Source: Thalassolituus maritimus
Lineage (GTDB): Bacteria > Pseudomonadota > Gammaproteobacteria > Pseudomonadales > Oceanobacteraceae
Assembly: GCF_900156675.1 (NCBI RefSeq)
Contig: NZ_FTOH01000002.1
Coordinates: 124,001-188,000 of the forward strand
DNA length: 64,000 nucleotides
Direction of reading: 5' to 3'
The notes beneath the pieces are model-generated. The model worked only from the letters and a program-made list of their open reading frames with translations. It ran no database searches and was not told the origin of the DNA. Made by a program: the position numbers and the translations under genes. This document shows, piece by piece, positions 36,701 through 45,506 of this stretch. Position 1 is the first letter of the stretch; every line of letters starts with the position of its first letter.

Positions 36701-38188
36701 CTGATACTGACGCCAGAGCAACTGAAAGCCTACCTGCGCGAGCCGGATGGCGACCCCATTACGCTGGGAGAACTGACTGGTTTGCCGGGCGGTATGAACG
36801 TACGACGTGAATCCGGCAACTACGTATTGAGTCTGACTGCGGGCGGCGGCATCGAAGCACTTCCGCCACGCTCCTCCCGCGATCTGTCTCTGTGGAACAA
36901 TGGCATCGCATGGATCAGCATGCCAGGCAATGAGGAACTTCCTTTTGCGGTCTGGGGCTGGACACCCGAAAATGGCACAGAACTCCTTCACGAAGATGCT
37001 GACAATGGTTTCGGTAGCCTGCTCACGAAACAGGGCAGTGATGCCGTCTACTTTGACAGCAATGACCCAGACACCGGCAACACGCTGATCAACCGTATCG
37101 AAGATGGCGCTGTTAAAACTGCCACCGCCCCGGGCTTTAACGGTGTCTGGGGCAACGCGATTGATCCGGAAGGTGGTCTCTATTACTGCGGCTATGGCGG
37201 TAACTGGCAGATTCTCGACCGAACAACCGACACTTTCTCGGATTCCGGCATAGAGTGCAGTAATTACGACACCTCGGCTCTGATTCTGGGTAACCGTACC
37301 TGTCTTTCTGCTGTAAATACTGTCGCCTGCTCAGCCGGCGATGGCAGTAAAGATCTGATACCTGTATTCACGGGTGATCCAAACTACACAACAAGCCTTG
37401 GCCGATTGTTCAGTGTGGGCGATACCATTTTACTGACCCGCAACGTGCAGGTGATCGAAGACGGAGTCTACAAATACTACATCGACCTGAGTGTTCTTGA
37501 CCTTGATGGAAGTACAACTGGCACCGCGACCACCATCGGCCTGATGCCGCTCAGTAATTTCGGTTCGCGGGTACTCAACATCGAAAACGGCCTGGTATTT
37601 ATCGGGCAGGGCATGGACGGCGACAGTAATAAAGTAATGGCGTGGGCATGGCAGGATGGCGACACCGGGCTGACCGAAATCTCCACCGACCTGCTTGCCG
37701 GCCGACTTGATGACCTCAACTACATGCAGTTCTCCGAGGCTGCTGTGATGAACGAGAAAATCTACTTCAGCATTACTGAAAATTATCAGGACTTTTACCT
37801 GTTCAGCACCGATGCAGGGGGTGATCTGACCGAAATCAGCATCAACAACTTCGCTGGCAACCTACGCTACTGGAACAACCGCCTGATGGTAAATGGCGAT
37901 AGCGGTGCCGGTGAAGGTGTCTGCCATTGGTATGAGTACACCGCCGATTTTGGTCTGAATATTAATCCGCTGCTAGAAGACGCCAGTTGTTACACAACGA
38001 AAAGCCTGGACGATGCCTTTGTATTTGGTATTTACGACGAAACAATAGGCGGCACCTACTACAACCTCTACCGCATGGGTGTTTCACCGGGCCTATATTC
38101 GCTTAGCCTTTCTGCCGACGACGGCAAAGGCAACAGCACTGTGATGACCTTAGAGATTGATGTGCAGGGCGCAGGAGGTCAGCCATGA
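33794..38188 (+). CDS. Large exported protein with TSP3, PKD-like and propeller-like regions (operon gene 3)
   Basis: 1464 residues. The ATG is in the ATGA overlap with gene 2, with AGGAGG 6 nt upstream. Signal peptide ends near LPVAA. Calcium-binding thrombospondin type-3 motifs occur at about 199 (DSDNDGIPD), 223 (DRDGDGWSD), 262 (DDDKDGWSN), 683 (DSDADGLSN) and 710 (DSDTDGLDD). A Calx-beta-like stretch spans about 740-833. A PKD/REJ-like domain spans about 856-950 (YQWQQIAGPDA...LTVTDSQGATASADV). About 1030-1433 is propeller-like, rich in repeated W/G/D turns, and seems inserted in a cadherin-like domain whose last strands (SLSADDGKGNS) close the protein. Function unknown. Confidence 0.83.
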   Translation: MKLLSVSAIATVVLTGTSLPVAASLFDDAYNSYWVINEDTGEITGYSSGDWEERYRNALYVPAANEQVLVNSLAASSTPMSAPLASPQPLISVIGLQEINVDSSTAELNISPTSGSYDQTVRVVMAAGSTSSADQLQWRVNGGAWQSVDIDTENRSATATFIENGAYTLNVELLQGGTLLSSAQMLYTVASDHPLGKQRDSDNDGIPDIVEAELGLNALSEDADVDRDGDGWSDIDTYIRCGVVTQAEIDTQPEADRCTALNDDDKDGWSNFDEELRGTRIDDPEAALSSAYGAVGSPAYYQEQQRYRQYPAARRLYEREYFIQQADVPALLLDLQATTFSGDPIWNVSDLISTEDLTNAGLSISDIEPELIADTVAFVMGGTQIPEFRAPAASGVFLRGESVSSLRTSMTYLPPVGDASFVEFSEDPDAAGDWTSASEWRDNLVKWLGKELVIAGSPGLHESTTLSLLMLEQALRDEADERAESRLLELGNRERPAPWLDDWLSEHRARFPVTAPESFSGTCLFRGDTFYTGGSTEGCEISVTPFAKLILSVQSSLEGALASDSTTVQQWITDIPVTDEPYAIPGNAPATLAVSDWVSEQLKSGYTTRLTGCYISDYELGLLQEDAEGLAAFEERCPEYYTDSDLYNEQLVELNMRQRLRLALLPNGLRELSIDTSLGEFGADSDADGLSNWDELTLFSTTNMPLPWDADSDTDGLDDVNDQCPADTSNTCYGDQRSNTIALETSETQVFQRLIGDSSAIVAVQLQRPALADVCVVYELTTAEGTPELNETGEVCFRAGQSIALISVMLPDDGSNEAATLQIALTDINDTGDSGLYELGNELHQELAFEPAEAAERPTAIAAISEPNADERSTVQLQGGDSTAADGNALTYQWQQIAGPDAAITSASDANSELVLPEVLENTDLGFRLTVTDSQGATASADVSVTVLPVEDAPEQTAVPTYILTADAELILTPEQLKAYLREPDGDPITLGELTGLPGGMNVRRESGNYVLSLTAGGGIEALPPRSSRDLSLWNNGIAWISMPGNEELPFAVWGWTPENGTELLHEDADNGFGSLLTKQGSDAVYFDSNDPDTGNTLINRIEDGAVKTATAPGFNGVWGNAIDPEGGLYYCGYGGNWQILDRTTDTFSDSGIECSNYDTSALILGNRTCLSAVNTVACSAGDGSKDLIPVFTGDPNYTTSLGRLFSVGDTILLTRNVQVIEDGVYKYYIDLSVLDLDGSTTGTATTIGLMPLSNFGSRVLNIENGLVFIGQGMDGDSNKVMAWAWQDGDTGLTEISTDLLAGRLDDLNYMQFSEAAVMNEKIYFSITENYQDFYLFSTDAGGDLTEISINNFAGNLRYWNNRLMVNGDSGAGEGVCHWYEYTADFGLNINPLLEDASCYTTKSLDDAFVFGIYDETIGGTYYNLYRMGVSPGLYSLSLSADDGKGNSTVMTLEIDVQGAGGQP

Positions 38189-41100
38189 AGTTCGTCTATT
38201 CCATTCCTTTCATCCTCACTACCCTGCTGACGGTGGGCTGCAACCACCAGTCAGAAAGTCAGCAAAGTAATGTACTGACGACGGAGCGCGCCCCCGCTAC
38301 AGCGGATCTCACGACTCCAGACGAAGAGCAGATTTCCGTGGTCGAAAATGATTACACCATCCCAGATAGCGATGGAGATGGTATTGAAGATCCGGATGAT
38401 CCTTTTCCGACTGATGCACCTGCACTGATCAGCACTCCTGAAGTCCATTTTGAGCTGCACAGTAACAGAACCACCAGCAGCACAGAGGTCGACTTAAAAA
38501 ATACAGTGATTGCCGGTGAAACCGTTACTCTTTTTGTTTATGCGCCCGACGATGGGAGTCGTTTTTGGGTGCAATGGAGAGGCGAAGGAAAGATTTGGTC
38601 TGAGCCTGTTCAACCCGGGCAAAACCTGCTCGACGTACCAGAACTACAAGTACATCAAGTAGCCATCATTCGTGAAAACGAAATTACCGCAGGACAGGCC
38701 GTTCAATGGTTCGGTGCGGATGACCCAATTGTTTTTCCAATGACAGAGAGCCTCTACGCGGGTGAAGAGGTCACACTGTACGGAGAAAACCTCTCGGCAA
38801 TTACCTCGATAAAAATAGGAAATACCCCAGTTAATATTGCCCCATTGGGAGACTATGTCGCGATACTGTCACTCCCTGAGTTTCCAGAGAGCCAGGTACT
38901 TAACTGGGAGGGAACATCAGGTCACACGTACAGAATGTACCTGGATCTTTATCGACACATCACTCTGAGCGCGGATAACCAACTGACGTCCTCTGGCTGG
39001 TTAACCATTTTTACCGATGGCGTAGCGCACCTCGATGAAAGCCCCACACTCCGGGTTCCAGCCGGACAACCACTCCGGGTTTATTTTACTCATCCAGATA
39101 TCCCCACATCATTGTCCGCGCAGGTTTGGCCAGATGAGGACACGATTATTGTTGGTCCTGAATCCACGCTCGAGACCTGGCTGGTGCAGTTACTGGATAG
39201 TCATGGAATGTCGAGCACCAACTGGCGAAAGAATCGTGCCTACTTACCCGACCTATCAGGCTTCAACGATCTGATCGCCATGATCCGGGATGAGCAGAAC
39301 GGTGTAGTGACTCCGGGAGCATCAGCAGATAGCTACGCTTCGTATCTGAATGCAGGAATAACGTGGATCACTCCGCCAGGCAGTATTTCTGCTCAAGGCA
39401 TATTTGCGGGTACGGACCCTCTTTTCGAACAACTGGTTACCGTGAGCAATCAAAGAGGCATCCCGGGTAGAAAAACCTTTGCGGATATCAGCATTGCCCG
39501 GAAAGGGCATGTTTTTTGTACTCAGCTCCCCTGGGAAGCCGAACAGGTTCCGGCTAACTCATGGCCATCCGACCTTTGCGTCGACAATGACACCCCGGTG
39601 TATACCAGTGTGGGGGCTATCGATAGAAATGGAAAACGGCTGCGAACTCATCAGATAAATGAATATTTCGATAAAGATATGGTCGGCCCGAAAGGGTTCG
39701 GTATGTTTGGTATTTCATCAATTGTCTACCTGACCACGGACAGCGGCGCACCACTCTGTCGTATGCAACCTTGTACTGTCGATATTATTACGGGCGGATT
39801 CGGTTTGCTGTCTACTGATGACCTGCCGCCCCAATTCGAAGACGAATATGCCTATATCGCGTCACGGACTCTCATTGAAAAAGTCATTATAGAAATGATT
39901 GCGACAGCGACAGGAACTGCCAGTGACAAGTCTTCTCCAGCATTCTGTATGGTCAAGGAAATGCTCGAAAAGCCCATTGGCAAAGCCACCATGATGAGTA
40001 CGTTTCTGGATACTATGCAGAAAATGCGTGGCGCTAACACAGATAAACAGAAGTTCGATATCCTGAGTGAAACTGTCATTAAATACGCGCTTGAATACAT
40101 TACTGCCGCAGCGGTAGCCGGTGCTCAGGGTGCCACAGAGTGCTTTACCAGTACCGCTGCTAAACAAGCAGCTATGAATTCAGCCAGATCTGCTGTCTCT
40201 GGAACAACCAAGGTGGTAGGGAAAATAGCGCTACCTTTGAAAATTGCAGATGCAGTAACCAAAGCCGTAGATCAATGGAATATCTATACTAAGCCTAAAT
40301 ATATTACCTTCAGCATTAAACCAAAGGCCGAAGTCACGGCGGTCCGAACGCCTTATGTCAGTGTGTTATCGGCCGACGATGAAACGGGTACGCTGGAGAT
40401 AGAAGGCTGTCACATCACAAACCAGAAATTTGATAGTTCAGGTAATCCTGACTCAGATTATGAATACTTCCCGGAAGTTGTTTTTACAGATTCACGAGGA
40501 CGGAAAGCCACCCTTCAGACAAACAGTACGCACAGAACAGAGCTTAGTGACCTCTGCAAAAGTAAACTTGTTATTGGTGTTGCAGAATTAAAGACAACCC
40601 TTGGTTCAATGAAGAGCGGTACTGTCCGTACCGCGTTAAATATCAAGCTCCCCTACGACACCGACGCATTTACCGGCTTCCCGGATTCAGAATTACCGGT
40701 ACCCGGTAAAACCTTTAAATGGGAAGGTCCACTCACACTTTCCGGTACCAAAGACAACTACCTGCGACCGGGCCTGGTGAATACCCTTACCGGATCAAAC
40801 CTGAAAGGGCTGAAAAATAAAACTCTGCTGGTCTATCTGCAGAAGGGCAGTGATGTCACTAAAATTTCAAACGTGCAGTACCGAGATGAAGAAATTGATT
40901 TCTTTATACCTCTCACTCTATCCGATGGTGACTACGATCTTACTCTGGTAACCAACTCGTCAACTGGGGAGGGAGTTAGCCTTGGATATAAATTATCCGT
41001 AGCGCCACCGTCGTTATCGTTTATCACTCTTACAGACAGAGGCGTGAAACACGACGACGGCTTCTACGTCCAACTGACCGATAATGTAGCCCATGAATTT

Positions 41101-41376
41101 GAAGTGGTAGAGACACCCGTCAAGCTCTCTCTGAGTGAGAACAGCACCAAAAGATCGAATACTGGATACTTTAACGGGAAAGGACTGATGACTAAGTCAG
41201 GTGAGGCCATTGCACTCCCGCTTAAAATGTATCTTTTCTGCGATAAAGGCGGTTCAGATGGTTATTGCACATGGGGACTGAATTCGAAGATCGTTCTACC
41301 AGACAGCAGTGAGCACATCATGAAATCCAGTGGCAAGCTGAAAGCGGGTGAGTCCACCCATGTTTTGGCTCAATAA
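38185..41376 (+). CDS. Large IPT/TIG-containing lipoprotein (operon gene 4)
   Basis: 1063 residues. The ATGA overlap with gene 3 and a strong AGGAGG show translational coupling. Lipobox TVGCNHQ (Cys about 19) predicts a lipoprotein. One TSP3-type loop (DSDGDGIEDPDD) lies at about 60. An IPT/TIG-like domain lies at about 190-240 (YAGEEVTLYGENLSAITSIKIG), with a second such segment near 860-950 (LRPGLVNTLTGSNLKGL). A helical, alanine-rich stretch spans about 590-700. To the eye the gene is richer in A+T than the three before it. Last gene of the operon; terminator follows. Function unknown. Confidence 0.82.
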   Translation: MKFVYSIPFILTTLLTVGCNHQSESQQSNVLTTERAPATADLTTPDEEQISVVENDYTIPDSDGDGIEDPDDPFPTDAPALISTPEVHFELHSNRTTSSTEVDLKNTVIAGETVTLFVYAPDDGSRFWVQWRGEGKIWSEPVQPGQNLLDVPELQVHQVAIIRENEITAGQAVQWFGADDPIVFPMTESLYAGEEVTLYGENLSAITSIKIGNTPVNIAPLGDYVAILSLPEFPESQVLNWEGTSGHTYRMYLDLYRHITLSADNQLTSSGWLTIFTDGVAHLDESPTLRVPAGQPLRVYFTHPDIPTSLSAQVWPDEDTIIVGPESTLETWLVQLLDSHGMSSTNWRKNRAYLPDLSGFNDLIAMIRDEQNGVVTPGASADSYASYLNAGITWITPPGSISAQGIFAGTDPLFEQLVTVSNQRGIPGRKTFADISIARKGHVFCTQLPWEAEQVPANSWPSDLCVDNDTPVYTSVGAIDRNGKRLRTHQINEYFDKDMVGPKGFGMFGISSIVYLTTDSGAPLCRMQPCTVDIITGGFGLLSTDDLPPQFEDEYAYIASRTLIEKVIIEMIATATGTASDKSSPAFCMVKEMLEKPIGKATMMSTFLDTMQKMRGANTDKQKFDILSETVIKYALEYITAAAVAGAQGATECFTSTAAKQAAMNSARSAVSGTTKVVGKIALPLKIADAVTKAVDQWNIYTKPKYITFSIKPKAEVTAVRTPYVSVLSADDETGTLEIEGCHITNQKFDSSGNPDSDYEYFPEVVFTDSRGRKATLQTNSTHRTELSDLCKSKLVIGVAELKTTLGSMKSGTVRTALNIKLPYDTDAFTGFPDSELPVPGKTFKWEGPLTLSGTKDNYLRPGLVNTLTGSNLKGLKNKTLLVYLQKGSDVTKISNVQYRDEEIDFFIPLTLSDGDYDLTLVTNSSTGEGVSLGYKLSVAPPSLSFITLTDRGVKHDDGFYVQLTDNVAHEFEVVETPVKLSLSENSTKRSNTGYFNGKGLMTKSGEAIALPLKMYLFCDKGGSDGYCTWGLNSKIVLPDSSEHIMKSSGKLKAGESTHVLAQ

Positions 41377-41413
41377 GGTATCGGCTCAATCAGATTTCCA
41401 TTCAATGACAAAT

Positions 41414-41444
41414 CAGGGCGACGGCAGCTCGCCCTGTCTCTTTT
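41414..41444 (+). terminator. Intrinsic terminator of the giant operon
   Basis: CAGGGCGA (41414-41421), loop of 7, TCGCCCTG (41429-41436), then TCTCTTTT. It marks the end of the four-gene unit. Confidence 0.8.
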
Positions 41445-41474
41445 CAATTCCGGTGATAGGCCTGACGGCAGGGA

Positions 41475-41900
41475 CTACTGCGCCGGAATCACCGCCATCG
41501 TCAGACGCGAAATGCAGCTGAGCTTTTCTTCGTCGTTGTAAATCCGTATTTCCCAGACTTGTGACGTACGGCCACGATGAACGATCTTTGCCACTCCTGT
41601 GGGGGTGCCAGATCGTACTCCGCGAAGGTGGTTAGCGTTAATTTCCTGCCCGACTGCGTACTCTTTGCTGTTATCCAGGCACATATTCGCTGCCATACTT
41701 CCCAGCGTTTCAGCGAACAGAACATTGGCACCGCCATGCACTAACCCAATCGGTTGAAACGTTCGTGAGTCAGCCGGCATTGTGCCTTTCACCCAATCAT
41801 CGCCAACCTCGGTAATCTCAATGCCCAGATTGGAGCAGGCGGTATTTTCCATCGCTTTATTCGCTGCCGGGATATCTGGGGTGGAGAACCATATAGTCAT
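41475..41900 (-). CDS. Hotdog-fold acyl-CoA thioesterase (YdiI/MenI-like)
   Basis: 141 residues from the second possible start (a GTG at 41909 would add three). Hotdog thioesterase of the PaaI/YdiI group, which hydrolyses aromatic or acyl-CoA thioesters. Diagnostic segments are TMPADSRTFQPIGLVHGGA, with the catalytic-loop HGG, ETLGSMAA and GQEINANHLRGVRSG. The alignment I recall to E. coli YdiI (MenI) runs from MTIW to the end. No menaquinone genes are nearby, so the substrate is open. Confidence 0.85.
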   Translation of the reverse strand: MTIWFSTPDIPAANKAMENTACSNLGIEITEVGDDWVKGTMPADSRTFQPIGLVHGGANVLFAETLGSMAANMCLDNSKEYAVGQEINANHLRGVRSGTPTGVAKIVHRGRTSQVWEIRIYNDEEKLSCISRLTMAVIPAQ

Positions 41901-42221
41901 TTCTTGCACTCTGAAGGAATAAAGCAGTTAGCCTATGACAATCTGAGCCACGGAACCAGAGGCTCCACTGCGACGAAGTGTTTCAGCTACGCCTCCAAAC
42001 AAGACGCACCCTTTTGCGCCAAACCAGACTAAATCAGCCATCGGTATCATCAGTGCCTGATCTTTACGGCATGGATGTGCGAGCGTACGCCAAGTTTCCT
42101 GCGTGCCATTGCCAGCACTGGCACTGACGTTCAGTGTGTCAGCCACACTTGGGGGACTGCCTGCTGACTACCTCAGAGTCTCCGGTGAATACAACAATAA
42201 AAATACTCTTCTGGGGTTACT
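41901..42221. other. Intergenic region before the first propeller-cytochrome gene
   Basis: About 320 nt. It holds the upstream region of the thioesterase (minus) and of the cytochrome gene (plus). The last 30 nt contain an A-rich ACAATAAAAA box, also present upstream of the paralogue at 48123. A 72-codon minus-strand open frame here has no recognisable features and is not called as a gene. Confidence 0.5.
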
Positions 42222-45200
42222 ATGAATAAACCAAACCGTATCAAGCGCACGCTAATGGCGTCTGCGCTCAGTGCGGGCCTGCTTGGCGCTCACTCATCAA
42301 GCGCAGACGTAACAGGCCCGGGGACTCTTAACGGTGATCTGTGGCAATCAACGGCTGAGTTCTTTCTGAGCTTCTCGTTCGCCGCCGAAGCCATTAACGA
42401 ATCCAATAATATCCGCCCGTTTCTGATCCCTCAGGCCAAGTCTCATGGCCTGACAACTTTCCGTGATCAGGCCATCAGCTTCGACTTTCAGGCAAAGCAC
42501 CTGAATAGCGACGGTAATGTGGATAACAACCTGAACTGGTCTGTCGTATCAATGCCGATGCACGGCACCCTCACCGGTACGCCGCCGAACATGACCTATA
42601 CCCCGGATAGCGACTACACCGGTTTTGACCGGGTGGTATTCAAAGTCGATGACGGGACTGATGGCAGTACAGAAGGCACGATTGATATCAAGGTTCAGGG
42701 CTCTTATACCGCCTTTGAGAGTGGCCAGGTTCGTCCTCTTGCGATGAACTCTGACAAGTCCCGTCTCTATGCTCTCAATACGCCTGACGGCAAGCTGGAA
42801 GTTTTTGACGTATCCGGCGAATTACCAGAGCTGCTGCACAGCGTGCCAGTTGGCCTTGAACCCGTTGCGATCTCGCTTCGCAACGACAATGAAGCGTGGA
42901 TTGTTAATACCCTATCTGACAACCTGAGTGTGGTGGATCTGAGCGCCGACATCCCACACGTTGTACGTACACTGCAAACCGGCGATGAACCACAGGACAT
43001 TGTCTTCGGTGGTCCGGACCGCAACCGCGCTTTTGTCACCACAGCGCACCGTGGCCAGCACTCACCCTCTGATCTGGATGCCATGACGCCGGGCACTGAC
43101 CGCGCTGACGTCTGGGTATTTGATGCAGCTTCCGGCGATGCTGAACCAGAGAAAGTTATCTCACTGTTCGGTATGGCGCCACGCGCACTGGCAGTAACGC
43201 CTGACGGCAGCAAGGTTTATGCAGCGATTTACAAGTCTGGTAACCAAACCACCATCGCAGCACATAACTATCGCCTGTTCGGTCGCACCAGCACAATCAA
43301 TGGCAAACCCGGACCAACCACGGATGCCGGCGGTGTCGAAGCGCCGAACTCTGGCGTGATGGTGAAATACGATGGTGAAGACTGGCGCGACCAGTACGGC
43401 ACCAACTGGAACCGTCAGATCTATTTCGACCTGCCGGACTACGACGTCTTTGAAATTGATGCGATGGCTTCCTCTCCGACCTGGACCAAGCGTCATTCTG
43501 GTGTGGGTAACGCCCTCTTCAATATGACGGTGAACCCAGCCAACGGTAAGGTCTATGTTTCGAACATGGATGCGCGCAACGAATTGAAGTTCGAAGGTCA
43601 TGGCGACCGCAGCGACATCCAGACACTCCGCGGCCGTTTTATCAAAAACCAGATCACAGTGATTGATGGCAACGACGTGACCCCGCGCGACCTGAACAAC
43701 CATCTGGCTGACTCCCGCCCGGGCGGCTCTGCGGATGACAATGCCCGCTCGCTGGCGATGCCTTTAGAAATGGTCATGGACAGCTCAGGCGAGACTCTCT
43801 ATGTCGCGGCGTTCAGCTCATCCAAAGTCGGTATTTTTGACGCAGCGGAACTTGAAAATGGCAGCTTCACTACATCAGAAGCGAACCATATTGAGGTATC
43901 CGGCGGTGGCCCTGCGGGAATCGCACTCGATGAAGAGCGCAATCGTATGTACGTACTGACGCGCTTCAATAACTCTGTTGCCGTTGTTGATCTGGCAGCT
44001 CGCGAAGAAGTCGCCAGCGTTGAAATGTACAACCCTGAACCCGACTTTATTACCGAAGGTCGTCCGTTCCTGTACGACGCACGTTTCAGCTCAGGTCGTG
44101 GCGACGCGTCCTGTGGCTCCTGCCACCTGTTCGGTGATATGGATGGTCTCGCCTGGGAACTGGGCAACCCGGACATGAACTGGACTGAAAACCCACGCGG
44201 CTATGCCGACGAGTTCGTGAAGATGAACGCTCTGCGTCTGCACCACCCGCTTAAGGGCCCGATGCTCACTCAGTCTTTCCGTGGTCTGGAATTCCAGGGC
44301 CCGCAACACTGGCGCGGCGACCGCACCGGTGCTTATCGGGTGAATGGCGAATCGCTTGAAAAAGCAGCCTTCAAAGAGTTCCGTGGCGCCTTCACCGAAC
44401 TCCTCGGCCGCGATGCTCAGCCTACCGAAGACGAGATGAATAAATTTGCCGATTTCGTTCTGCAATTACGTTATCCACCGAACCCGAACCGTAATCTCGA
44501 TGACACCCTGACACCGAAAGCACAGGCAGGTGCCGATGTGTACTTCAACGAAAAGACGACAGGCTTCAAATCGAAGAACGACATCGCCAAACAAACCTGT
44601 AACCACTGCCACGAAGTGGATATGGATATTGAGCGCTTCGGTACCAATACCCTGATGAGCTTTGAAGGCACGGAAAACCCGCAGGACTTCAAGATTCCGC
44701 ACCTGCGTAACGTATACAGCCGCGTAGGTATGTTCGGTCAGGTATTCCGTGAAAAAACCTCCACCAGTAAACACATGGGCGACCAGGTGACTGGTTATGG
44801 CCTGTCACACGACGGAGCCGTTGATACCATGGAAACCTTCCTGACGGTCAGCGTCTTCCATGTCGAACCTGATGACGTCGGTCCAGTCTTCGAGTTTGTG
44901 ACTCAGGTTCCGACCGGCCTGGCACCAGTCGTTGGTCAGCAGGTGACTCTGAACCCGCAACAACAGGATGATCAGGATATGATCGACCTTATGATCAGCC
45001 AGGCACTGCTACACACGACCGCTGGTGGTCCGAATAAACAGCAGTGTGACCTGGTTGTTCACGGCATCGTCGACGGCGAACAGCGCGGGTGGATGATGCA
45101 GGAATCGGGCGAGTTTCTATCAGATGACGGCGACTACATCAGCGATGCTGACCTGCGAGCCACCAGCACTGAGTACGGCAATAGCCTGAGCTATCTGTGT

Positions 45201-45440
45201 GCACCTCCGGGCTCTGGTACCCGTATAGCACTAGACCGCGATGAAGACGGTACGTTCAATATGGAAGACGCCGTGCTGATGGGCCGCGCGCCAACCAGCA
45301 TCCAGCCGATGGACCCATTCGCAGCGCCTGAGCAAGACGTCATGGTACCCGCAGAGGGTAATGGTTTTGATCGCGAAGCCGCCCAGAAGCGTAAAGGCCG
45401 CTTCCCTGACTTTAATTACTTCTGGCCGTTTGGCTCGTAA
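42222..45440 (+). CDS. YVTN beta-propeller / di-heme cytochrome c protein, copy 1
   Basis: 1072 residues with a Sec signal (about 1-28). An Ig/cadherin-like domain lies at about 85-160 (MHGTLTGTPPNMTYTPDSDY, DRVVFKVDD). A YVTN/NHL-type beta-propeller lies at about 165-600 (GKLEVFDVSGELPELLHSVP, AVTPDGSKVYAAIYKSGNQT). Two c-type haem sites are visible: C631-G-S-C-H635 and C793-N-H-C-H797, with FRGLEFQGPQHWRGDR between them as in di-haem peroxidase-like proteins. Predicted periplasmic or surface electron-transfer protein; substrate unknown. A paralogue with the same layout lies at 48123. A strong terminator follows. Confidence 0.87.
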   Translation: MNKPNRIKRTLMASALSAGLLGAHSSSADVTGPGTLNGDLWQSTAEFFLSFSFAAEAINESNNIRPFLIPQAKSHGLTTFRDQAISFDFQAKHLNSDGNVDNNLNWSVVSMPMHGTLTGTPPNMTYTPDSDYTGFDRVVFKVDDGTDGSTEGTIDIKVQGSYTAFESGQVRPLAMNSDKSRLYALNTPDGKLEVFDVSGELPELLHSVPVGLEPVAISLRNDNEAWIVNTLSDNLSVVDLSADIPHVVRTLQTGDEPQDIVFGGPDRNRAFVTTAHRGQHSPSDLDAMTPGTDRADVWVFDAASGDAEPEKVISLFGMAPRALAVTPDGSKVYAAIYKSGNQTTIAAHNYRLFGRTSTINGKPGPTTDAGGVEAPNSGVMVKYDGEDWRDQYGTNWNRQIYFDLPDYDVFEIDAMASSPTWTKRHSGVGNALFNMTVNPANGKVYVSNMDARNELKFEGHGDRSDIQTLRGRFIKNQITVIDGNDVTPRDLNNHLADSRPGGSADDNARSLAMPLEMVMDSSGETLYVAAFSSSKVGIFDAAELENGSFTTSEANHIEVSGGGPAGIALDEERNRMYVLTRFNNSVAVVDLAAREEVASVEMYNPEPDFITEGRPFLYDARFSSGRGDASCGSCHLFGDMDGLAWELGNPDMNWTENPRGYADEFVKMNALRLHHPLKGPMLTQSFRGLEFQGPQHWRGDRTGAYRVNGESLEKAAFKEFRGAFTELLGRDAQPTEDEMNKFADFVLQLRYPPNPNRNLDDTLTPKAQAGADVYFNEKTTGFKSKNDIAKQTCNHCHEVDMDIERFGTNTLMSFEGTENPQDFKIPHLRNVYSRVGMFGQVFREKTSTSKHMGDQVTGYGLSHDGAVDTMETFLTVSVFHVEPDDVGPVFEFVTQVPTGLAPVVGQQVTLNPQQQDDQDMIDLMISQALLHTTAGGPNKQQCDLVVHGIVDGEQRGWMMQESGEFLSDDGDYISDADLRATSTEYGNSLSYLCAPPGSGTRIALDRDEDGTFNMEDAVLMGRAPTSIQPMDPFAAPEQDVMVPAEGNGFDREAAQKRKGRFPDFNYFWPFGS

Positions 45441-45460
45441 GCAATTAATGACCAAGCATT

Positions 45461-45486
45461 AAAAAACCGCCCGAGGGCGGTTTTTT
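45461..45486. terminator. Bidirectional intrinsic terminator
   Basis: Six A, CCGCC, CGAG loop, GGCGG, six T: symmetric, between the convergent cytochrome gene and the lipoprotein gene, so it should end both transcripts. Confidence 0.9.
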
Positions 45487-45506
45487 AATTTTTAAACATT
45501 GAAAGT

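Noticed and set aside
24176-41376. Type VI secretion, exosortase or sortase-pilus assignment for the giant operon
   Set aside because: No ATPase, sheath, sortase or exosortase genes, no LPXTG or PEP-CTERM tail in any of the four proteins.
41928-42146. 72-codon minus-strand open frame upstream of the thioesterase gene
   Set aside because: GTG start without a convincing ribosome-binding site and no recognisable motif or signal; more likely promoter sequence of the adjacent genes. Conservation in relatives could change this.
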